From assembly GCA_021324075.1 (NCBI GenBank), contig JAJPJW010000084.1, positions 1-35,144 on the forward strand: a DNA stretch of 35,144 bases, read 5' to 3'. The DNA is from Pseudomonadota bacterium (GTDB taxonomy: Bacteria > Oederibacteriota > Muellerivitia > Muellerivitales > Muellerivitaceae). Positions 27,537 through 35,144 of the stretch are shown piece by piece. The notes under the pieces are model-generated. The model worked only from the letters and a program-made list of their open reading frames with translations, did no database searches and was not told where the DNA came from. The stretch's first letter is position 1; each line of letters begins with the position of its first letter. The position numbers were made by a program, and so were the translations under genes.

Positions 27537-30500
27537 ATGAGCCAAGTCAAATCAACCACCCCTGAGAATGAAAACGAAGTGACCAAACCGGCAGCTCCGG
27601 AGGCGCCTGTGGCGGCTCCTATGATGGCCGACAAGAAACCAAACCTGGAGGTTCTTCTCAAAGAAACCACCCGGTTTGACGCCATCAAGATCGGCTTGTC
27701 CTCCCCGGAGACCATCCGTTCCTGGTCCCATGGAGAAGTCAAGAAACCGGAGACCATCAATTACCGCACCTTTAAGCCGGAGAAAAACGGTCTTTTCTGC
27801 GAGAAGATTTTCGGCCCAACGAAGGACTGGGAATGCGCCTGTGGTAAATACAAGAGAATCAAGTATAAGGACGTCATCTGCGACCGCTGCGGCGTAGAAG
27901 TCACCCAAGCTAAGGTTCGCCGGGAACGCATGGGCCATATCGAATTGGCCTGCCTGGTTTCCCATATCTGGTACCTCAAAGGTGTTCCCTCCCGCATGGG
28001 TTATCTTTTGGAAATGTCGACCCGTAACCTGGAAAGGGTCATCTATTACGAATCCTATGTGACCCTGGACCCGGGCAAAGCGCCCGTGGAAGTCGGACAG
28101 CTCTTAAGTGAGGACGAATACCAGAAACTCCGCGCTGAATATGGCGCTTCCTTGAAGGCCAAGATGGGTGCAGAGGCTATCCGGGACCTGATCCGCATGG
28201 TCAACCTGGACGATTTGGATAAGAAGTTGCGGGTCCAGATGAAGCAGACCACTAGCGAGCAAAAGCGCAAGACTCTCATCAAGCGTTTGAAGGTCATTGA
28301 GAGTTTCCGCAAGAGCGACAACAAGCCCGAGTGGATGTTCCTTGAAGTTTTGCCCGTCATCCCGCCCGAACTTCGCCCCCTGGTTCCTTTGGATGGCGGC
28401 CGTTTTGCCACCTCCGATTTGAACGACCTTTACCGTCGCGTGATTAACCGTAACAACCGTTTGAAAAAGCTTTTGGAACTGCACGCGCCTGAGGTCATCG
28501 TACGCAATGAGAAACGCATGCTCCAGGAAGCAGTGGACGCCCTTTTGGACAACGGCCGCCGTGGCCACGCTGTGCGCGGGCCGGGTAACCGTCCCTTGAA
28601 ATCCCTTTCCGACATGTTGAAGGGAAAGCAGGGTCGTTTCCGCCAGAACCTTTTGGGAAAGCGTGTCGATTATTCGGGCCGTTCGGTCATTGTCGTGGGA
28701 CCTGAACTGAAGATGCACCAATGCGGTCTTCCCAAGAAGATGGCTTTGGAACTCTTCAAGCCTTTTATCATCAAGAAGCTGGAGGACCGAGGTTACGTCC
28801 ATACCATCAAGAGCGCACGCAAGATGGTCGAGCGCGTGAAGCCGGAGGTTTGGGACATCCTGGCCGAGGTTATCCGCGACCATCACGTGCTCTTGAACCG
28901 CGCCCCGACCCTGCACCGTCAGGGTATCCAGGCATTCCAGCCGGTCCTCATTGAGGGCCGCGCTATCCAGATCCATCCGCTCGTTTGCACGGCCTTCAAC
29001 GCCGACTTCGACGGAGACCAGATGGCCGTCCATGTGCCCCTGTCCAGCGAGGCCCAGATGGAAGCGCGTTTCTTGATGCTGTCGACCAACAACATCAATT
29101 CCACCTCCAACGGCCGTCCTATCGTGACTCCGACCCAGGATATCGTCTTGGGTTCGTATTACATCACGAAGGAAATGCCGGGCGACAAAGGCGAGGGTAG
29201 GGTTTTCTCCGGCCCCCAGGAAGTCGTCATCGCCCTGGATGCCAAGCAAGTGGGCAAGCACGCCCGTATCAAAGTTCGCCGCAACGGGAAGTTGATTGAC
29301 ACTACCGTCGGACGGGTATTGTTCAACCAAGTCATCCCCTCGGATTTGCCATATGTCAATCGGGTCATGACCAAGAAGGAATTGGGCGACTTAGTGGCCC
29401 TTTGCTACGAAAAGTTGGGCCCCGAGGTAACCGTCAAGCTTCTGGACGACGTCAAGGAACTTGGCTTCAAGTATGCAACCCAGGCGGGAATCACAGTTTC
29501 CATTGATGACATGAAGATTCCGAAGGACAAGCCTGAAATCCTGAAGCGTTCTTACAAAGAAGTCGCCGAAATCGAGAACCAGTACAAGAAAGGCATCATC
29601 ACCGGCGGCGAACGGTACAACAAAGTCATCGACATTTGGACCCACACCACCGATGAAATCGCGGAAGTCATGTTTGAGAACCTCAAACAAGATCACCATG
29701 GGTTCAACCCCATTTACATGATGGCGGATTCAGGCGCCCGCGGTTCCAAGATGCAGATCCGCCAATTGGCGGGTATGCGCGGACTGATGGCCAAGCCCCT
29801 GCAGAAAATCACGGGGTCCATCGGTGAAATCATCGAATCTCCCATTACGGCCAATTTCCGGGAAGGCCTCACGGTGTTGGGATACTTCATTTCCACCCAC
29901 GGCGCCCGCAAGGGTTTGGCCGACACCGCCTTGAAGACAGCGGACGCGGGGTACCTGACCCGCCGCCTGGTGGACGTCTCACAGGAAGTCATCATTAACG
30001 TAGAAGATTGCGGCACTGTGAATGGCATCCGCGTGGGAGCCATCAAGGAAGGCGTCGAGATTATCGAGCCTTTGAAGGACCGCATCGGCGGCCGAGTGGC
30101 CGTGGATAACGTGGCCAACCTGCTCACTTCCGAGGTCATTGTACGTTCGGGCCAGATCATTACCGAAGACATCGCCGAAAAGCTGGAAGAGGCGGGTATC
30201 GAACAGATTCGCGTCCGTTCGGTCCTAACCTGCGAATTGGAACGCGGCGTCTGTGCGAAGTGCTATGGCGTGAATATGTCCAACGGCAGGCTGGTCCAAA
30301 TCGGTGAAGCGGTTGGCATCATCGCCGCCCAGTCCATCGGCGAACCGGGGACGCAGTTGACCCTCCGGACCTTCCACGTGGGCGGCGCCGCCAGCCGTGC
30401 CCTGGAACAATCCAAGATCGAATCGACGAAGAACGGCGTTGTGAGGTTCCATAATCTGAAACTGGTCGAGAACCGCAATAAGGAACTGATCGTCTTGAAC

Positions 30501-31778
30501 CGTAACGGTGAGATCTCGGTTTATGACGAAAAAGGAAGGGCCATGGAGAACCATGTGGTTCCATTTGGCTCGACCTTGAAAGTACGGGAAGAAGCTACCG
30601 TCCGGGAAGGCCAACTGTTGGCCCACTGGGATCTTTACAAGGTTCCCATTTTCACGGAAGTCTCCGGTAAGGTGAAACTGCAGGATGTTCTCCGCGGCGT
30701 AACGGTGCGCGAAGAGATTGATGCTTCCACCGGTTTGAAAGAACGCGCCATTATCGAATACAAGGATGAAAATCTGTCGCCCCGTTGTGTCATCATGAAT
30801 CCGGAAACTGGAGAAGCCGTCAAGAGTTACCGACTGCCGACAGGCTCCCTCATCAATGTGATGGACGGAGACAATATCATGGCCGGTGACATCCTGGCGA
30901 AGATCCCGCGTGAAATGTCCAAAACCCGCGATATTACCGGTGGTCTGCCCCGGGTCGCCGAACTTTTCGAGGCTCGCCGTCCCAAAGGCAACGCGGTCAT
31001 CGCCAAGATTGCCGGAACGGTCGGATTCGGAACCGCTTCGAAGGGTTATCAACGGGTGATTGTGACCAACACGGAAGGCAAAAAAAGCATCGAGGAAGAA
31101 TACGCCATTCCCTATGGCAAGCATCTAAACATCCACGAGGGCGACTACGTCCGTCCTGGCGATGCCTTGACGGATGGTCCGGTGGACCCGCATGACATCC
31201 TGGAAGTGCAGGGTGAAGCGGCGGTCCAGGAATACCTGCTCTCCAAGGTCCAGGAGGTTTACCGCCTCCAGGGCGTTAAGATCAATGACAAGCACATCGA
31301 AGTGATTATCCGGCAGATGATGCGCAAGATCGTCGTGCAGGAAGCGGGAGAAACCGAGTTCCTTCCCAAACAACAGGTGGACAAGGGTAAGTTCAAGAAG
31401 GAAAACGAACGGGTCGGTGATAAAGATGGAAAAACCGCCACGGCCCGCCCCATCCTTTTGGGGATCACCAAGGCCTCTTTGGGCACCGAGAGCTTCATTT
31501 CGGCCGCCAGCTTCCAAGAAACCACCAAGGTTCTGACGGAAGCGGCGGTTTCGGGAAAAGTCGATGAATTGCGAGGCTTGAAAGAAAACGTGATTATGGG
31601 ACATTTGATCCCGGCCGGGACGGGCAGTGCCTTTTACCGCGGGGTCAAGATCAAGGTTGACGAACCGGAGGAAGAGCTTCCGGTGGGCATCGCAGCCCCC
31701 CCCTCGGCCGAAATGGAAGAGGGCGATTTGAAGGCGAATGAAGGCGAAACTACCAAAAAAAGCCTTGACCAGGCCTAG
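27537..31778 (+). CDS. rpoC: DNA-directed RNA polymerase subunit beta'
   Basis: [62 protein letters not shown]; stop is TAG. Confidence 0.98.
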   Translation: MSQVKSTTPENENEVTKPAAPEAPVAAPMMADKKPNLEVLLKETTRFDAIKIGLSSPETIRSWSHGEVKKPETINYRTFKPEKNGLFCEKIFGPTKDWECACGKYKRIKYKDVICDRCGVEVTQAKVRRERMGHIELACLVSHIWYLKGVPSRMGYLLEMSTRNLERVIYYESYVTLDPGKAPVEVGQLLSEDEYQKLRAEYGASLKAKMGAEAIRDLIRMVNLDDLDKKLRVQMKQTTSEQKRKTLIKRLKVIESFRKSDNKPEWMFLEVLPVIPPELRPLVPLDGGRFATSDLNDLYRRVINRNNRLKKLLELHAPEVIVRNEKRMLQEAVDALLDNGRRGHAVRGPGNRPLKSLSDMLKGKQGRFRQNLLGKRVDYSGRSVIVVGPELKMHQCGLPKKMALELFKPFIIKKLEDRGYVHTIKSARKMVERVKPEVWDILAEVIRDHHVLLNRAPTLHRQGIQAFQPVLIEGRAIQIHPLVCTAFNADFDGDQMAVHVPLSSEAQMEARFLMLSTNNINSTSNGRPIVTPTQDIVLGSYYITKEMPGDKGEGRVFSGPQEVVIALDAKQVGKHARIKVRRNGKLIDTTVGRVLFNQVIPSDLPYVNRVMTKKELGDLVALCYEKLGPEVTVKLLDDVKELGFKYATQAGITVSIDDMKIPKDKPEILKRSYKEVAEIENQYKKGIITGGERYNKVIDIWTHTTDEIAEVMFENLKQDHHGFNPIYMMADSGARGSKMQIRQLAGMRGLMAKPLQKITGSIGEIIESPITANFREGLTVLGYFISTHGARKGLADTALKTADAGYLTRRLVDVSQEVIINVEDCGTVNGIRVGAIKEGVEIIEPLKDRIGGRVAVDNVANLLTSEVIVRSGQIITEDIAEKLEEAGIEQIRVRSVLTCELERGVCAKCYGVNMSNGRLVQIGEAVGIIAAQSIGEPGTQLTLRTFHVGGAASRALEQSKIESTKNGVVRFHNLKLVENRNKELIVLNRNGEISVYDEKGRAMENHVVPFGSTLKVREEATVREGQLLAHWDLYKVPIFTEVSGKVKLQDVLRGVTVREEIDASTGLKERAIIEYKDENLSPRCVIMNPETGEAVKSYRLPTGSLINVMDGDNIMAGDILAKIPREMSKTRDITGGLPRVAELFEARRPKGNAVIAKIAGTVGFGTASKGYQRVIVTNTEGKKSIEEEYAIPYGKHLNIHEGDYVRPGDALTDGPVDPHDILEVQGEAAVQEYLLSKVQEVYRLQGVKINDKHIEVIIRQMMRKIVVQEAGETEFLPKQQVDKGKFKKENERVGDKDGKTATARPILLGITKASLGTESFISAASFQETTKVLTEAAVSGKVDELRGLKENVIMGHLIPAGTGSAFYRGVKIKVDEPEEELPVGIAAPPSAEMEEGDLKANEGETTKKSLDQA

Positions 31779-31836
31779 GTCCTTTGGTAGCCTACCCGTC
31801 CGCGTTTGAGCTCGTTAGTTGGTCATAGCGGTTGAG

Positions 31837-32000
31837 AAATCCTCCTTTTGGGCGGTGCCGGAAGAGTGGCACTTACCAAACGGGTGAGCTAGAGGAGGGA
31901 TTTGCTTGAAGATTCCCCCTTGAACCTTTTTCACGAGGTTCAGGGTGACGTATGGAATATTCACTTGGCAAAGGCGGAGCTCACTGTCTTTGCCTTTTTT
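31837..32000 (+). promoter_or_regulatory. Structured leader of rpsL ending in an intrinsic terminator
   Basis: Long-range AAATCCTCC (31837-31845)/GGAGGGATTT (31894-31903); GTGCC/GGCAC (31855-31872); CCC-TTGAACC/GGTTCA-GGG (31917-31945); GGCAAAG/CTTTGCC (31967-31994) + TTTTTT. Confidence 0.55.
31967..32000 (+). terminator. Intrinsic terminator between rpoC and rpsL
   Basis: GGCAAAG-gcggagctcactgt-CTTTGCC followed by TTTTTT, only ~26 nt upstream of the rpsL start. Confidence 0.75.
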
Positions 32001-32025
32001 ATTTTATGGGTAAGTGGAGGGATCT

Positions 32026-32415
32026 TTGCCGACGCTGAATCAGCTGGTCCGCATGGGCCGTGAGAAGAGCAAACATAAAACGAAATCACCCGCTTTGAAG
32101 GCTTGTCCCCAAAAGCGTGGTGTCTGTGTCAAAGTGGCCACCATGACGCCGAAGAAGCCCAACTCGGCCCTTCGGAAGATCGCCCGTGTGCGGTTGACCA
32201 ACGGAATGGAAGTGACTTGCTATATCCCGGGTGTCGGCCACAATTTGCAGGAGCACTCGATTGTCTTGATCCGCGGCGGCCGCGTGAAGGACCTTCCGGG
32301 TGTCCGTTATCACATCATCCGCGGTGCTTTGGATGCCGCCGGAGTAGCCGACCGCAAGCAGGGACGGTCCAAGTATGGAATGAAGCGGCCTAAAAAAGAC
32401 GCCGCTAAAGCTTAA
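32026..32415 (+). CDS. rpsL: 30S ribosomal protein uS12
   Basis: TTG 32026 ([12 protein letters not shown]) preceded by [37 protein letters not shown]. Confidence 0.97.
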   Translation: MPTLNQLVRMGREKSKHKTKSPALKACPQKRGVCVKVATMTPKKPNSALRKIARVRLTNGMEVTCYIPGVGHNLQEHSIVLIRGGRVKDLPGVRYHIIRGALDAAGVADRKQGRSKYGMKRPKKDAAKA

Positions 32416-32427
32416 GGAGAGCACCCA

Positions 32428-32898
32428 ATGCCCCGTCGAAAAGTAGCCGCGAAACGCGAAATTCTTTCCGATTCGCGTTACAACAACAAGTTGGTGGCCA
32501 AGTTCATCAATTGCATGATGTATGACGGCCAAAAAATGGTGGCTACTCAAAGCTTTTATGAAGCCCTGGATGTTTTGGGCCAAAAGCATGGGGAAGGCGC
32601 CTTGAATGTGTTCAAGACCGCCATTGAGAACGTGAAGCCAGTTTTGGAAGTCAAGTCCCGCCGGGTCGGCGGCGCCACATACCAAGTTCCCGTGGAAATT
32701 CGTCCTGAACGCAGGGTTTCCCTGGCCATTCGGTGGATTTTGACCGCGGCCCGCGCCCGCAAGGAAAAAACCGTCGCCGAGAAATTGGCGGCCGAATTGA
32801 CCGATGCCTTCAAGAACCAGGGTACGGCCATCAAGAAAAAAGAAGATACCCATAAAATGGCGGAAGCTAACCAGGCCTTCGCCCACTATCGCTGGTAA
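32428..32898 (+). CDS. rpsG: 30S ribosomal protein uS7
   Basis: [61 protein letters not shown]. Confidence 0.97.
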   Translation: MPRRKVAAKREILSDSRYNNKLVAKFINCMMYDGQKMVATQSFYEALDVLGQKHGEGALNVFKTAIENVKPVLEVKSRRVGGATYQVPVEIRPERRVSLAIRWILTAARARKEKTVAEKLAAELTDAFKNQGTAIKKKEDTHKMAEANQAFAHYRW

Positions 32899-32913
32899 TT
32901 TCGAGGAAAGAAA

Positions 32914-35004
32914 TTGTCCACTACTACGACCCGTCAGATCCCATTAGCGAAGACCCGAAATATCGGCATCATGGCTCATATTGATGCGGGCAAAACCACT
33001 TTGACCGAGCGCATCCTTTTTTATACGGGCCGCACCCATAAGATAGGCGAGGTCCATGACGGCGCCGCCACGATGGACTGGATGCCCCAAGAACAAGAGC
33101 GCGGCATTACCATCACTTCTGCCGCCACCACTTGTTTCTGGAAAAACAACCGGATCAATATCATCGATACGCCCGGCCACGTGGATTTCACCATTGAAGT
33201 GGAACGTTCCCTTCGGGTATTGGATGGTGCCATTGGCGTATTTGGAGCCGTGGAAGGCGTGGAACCCCAGTCCGAAACCGTCTGGCGCCAAGCCACCCGC
33301 TACGGCGTGCCCCGCATCGCTTTTGTCAATAAAATGGACCGGATCGGTGCCGATTACTTTGCGGCTATTGACCAAATGCGGAAGCGTTTGAACGCCAATG
33401 CCCATCCTGTCACCTTGCCGGTGGGGGAAGAGGACAAGTTCGATGGCGTCATCCACTTGGTCGAAATGAAACGCTATCGTTGGCTGGACGACTCCCTCGG
33501 GGCCAAGTTCGAGATTGAAGAAATTCCGGCTGACATGAAGGAAATGGCCCAGAAATACCGGAAAGAGCTGGTCGAAGCCGTCGCCGAATTTGACGACGAT
33601 GTCATGCAAAAATACCTCGACGGCCATGAAATCACCTCGGAAGAAATCCAAAACTGTATCCGCAAAGGGACGATTTCCAATAAATTCAACCCGGTGTTCT
33701 GCGGCTCAGCGTTCAAGAACAAGGGAGTCCAACCTTTGTTGGACGCGGTTGTCAATTATCTCCCTTCGCCTTTGGACATCCCGTCGGTTAAGGGCCACAA
33801 TGCTGAAACCGATGCGGAAGAGACTCGCGAAGCCAGCGACGATGCGCCCTTCTCCGCCCTTGCCTTCAAGATCATGACCGACCCCCATGTTGGAAAATTG
33901 GTTTATTTCCGGGTCTATTCGGGGTCCCTTTCCGTGGGTTCCTATGTTTATAACTCGACCAAGGGCAACCGCGAGCGGATTGGCCGCCTTTTGCAGATGC
34001 ACGCCAACAAGCGCGAAGAAATCAAAGAGGTTCACGCCGGCGATATCGCCGCCACCGTCGGCATCAAAACCATCACGACCGGGGACACCTTGTGCCTTGA
34101 GGAGAAGCCCATCATCCTTGAGAAGATGGTGTTTCCCGATCCGGTTATCTCGGTGGCCATCGAGCCTAAGACCAAGGCCGACCAGGAAAAAATGGGTCTG
34201 GCCTTGGGCAAGCTGGCCGAAGAGGATCCGTCCTTCCGTGTTAAAAGCGATGAAGAAACGGGCCAAACCATCATCTCTGGCATGGGTGAGCTCCACCTGG
34301 AAATCATCGTCGACCGCATGATGCGCGAATTCAACGTGCAAGCCAATGTCGGTAAACCCCAGGTGGCTTACCGCGAGACGATCCGTAAAGCCGTCGAGGC
34401 CGAAGGCAAATACATCAAGCAAACCGGCGGCCGCGGTAACTATGGCCACTGCTACATCAAGATGGAACCCCAAGAACCCGGTAAGGGCATCGAATTCGTG
34501 GACGCCATCAAGGGCGGCGCGATCCCGCGGGAATTCATTCCCGCCGTTCAAAAGGGCATCATGGATGCCAAAGACAGTGGAGTGCTGGCCGGTTATCCAG
34601 TGGTCGATTTCAAGGTGACCCTCTTTGATGGCTCCTATCACGATGTGGACTCGAATGAAATGGCCTTCAAAATTGCGGCTTCCATGGCGTTCAAGGACGC
34701 CATGAAGAGTGCCAGTCCCGTCATTTTGGAGCCGATCATGGACGTGGAAGTTGTCACGCCCGATGACTTCATGGGCCCGGTGATGGGTGACCTGCAGTCC
34801 AAGCGCGGAAAGATTGAAGGGATGGAGTTGCGCGGTTCTGCGCAGATCATCCGTTCGAAGGTTCCTTTGTCCGAAATGTTCGGTTATTCCACCAACTTAA
34901 GGTCCATGACCCAGGGCCGGGCGACTTACTCCATGCAGTTCGCGCGTTACGAGGAGACGCCCAAAGCGGTCCAACAAGAAATCATCGGTAAAGTGAAGGG
35001 TTGA
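32914..35004 (+). CDS. fusA: Elongation factor G
   Basis: TTG start; [75 protein letters not shown]. Confidence 0.98.
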   Translation: MSTTTTRQIPLAKTRNIGIMAHIDAGKTTLTERILFYTGRTHKIGEVHDGAATMDWMPQEQERGITITSAATTCFWKNNRINIIDTPGHVDFTIEVERSLRVLDGAIGVFGAVEGVEPQSETVWRQATRYGVPRIAFVNKMDRIGADYFAAIDQMRKRLNANAHPVTLPVGEEDKFDGVIHLVEMKRYRWLDDSLGAKFEIEEIPADMKEMAQKYRKELVEAVAEFDDDVMQKYLDGHEITSEEIQNCIRKGTISNKFNPVFCGSAFKNKGVQPLLDAVVNYLPSPLDIPSVKGHNAETDAEETREASDDAPFSALAFKIMTDPHVGKLVYFRVYSGSLSVGSYVYNSTKGNRERIGRLLQMHANKREEIKEVHAGDIAATVGIKTITTGDTLCLEEKPIILEKMVFPDPVISVAIEPKTKADQEKMGLALGKLAEEDPSFRVKSDEETGQTIISGMGELHLEIIVDRMMREFNVQANVGKPQVAYRETIRKAVEAEGKYIKQTGGRGNYGHCYIKMEPQEPGKGIEFVDAIKGGAIPREFIPAVQKGIMDAKDSGVLAGYPVVDFKVTLFDGSYHDVDSNEMAFKIAASMAFKDAMKSASPVILEPIMDVEVVTPDDFMGPVMGDLQSKRGKIEGMELRGSAQIIRSKVPLSEMFGYSTNLRSMTQGRATYSMQFARYEETPKAVQQEIIGKVKG

Positions 35005-35033
35005 AAAAAATCAGCGCCCAAGTAAGGGCGTAG

Positions 35034-35144
<111 letters not shown>

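Overview
The window is a gene-dense bacterial chromosome segment with almost every gene on the + strand. It runs: envelope genes (lipoprotein, GT2, B12-binding radical SAM, flippase-like protein); parA-parB; a small unknown gene; a 2H phosphoesterase; an outer-membrane-barrel-like gene with a long structured leader; yajC; an excisionase-HTH/REC regulator; pabB-pabC; folD; coaE; two overlapping GAF-GGDEF genes; rho; a LysM/M23 peptidase; rpmE; prfA; prmC; rpoB-rpoC; rpsL-rpsG-fusA; and the start of tuf. The most striking observation is in prfA (RF1, the factor that reads UAG/UAA). Its frame carries a single in-frame UAG at 22054-22056, inside the conserved GTGGE(E)AALFA segment. The remaining ~234 codons continue intact in the same frame and end in UGA. 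UAG is used as an ordinary stop elsewhere in the window (rpoC, rpmE, coaE, flippase gene), so genome-wide reassignment is unlikely. The options are an RF1-sensitive readthrough autoregulatory switch, a nonsense mutation, or a sequence error. Other points of interest are the ~285-nt leader of the barrel gene with twin hairpins sharing a 9-nt loop, a promoter-terminator arrangement upstream of rpoB, a structured leader with a terminator upstream of rpsL, a C-rich leader upstream of rho, and rpoBC without the usual rplKAJL genes in front. No tRNA, rRNA, CRISPR or mobile element was recognised. All calls come from reading the sequence; no searches or folding were run.
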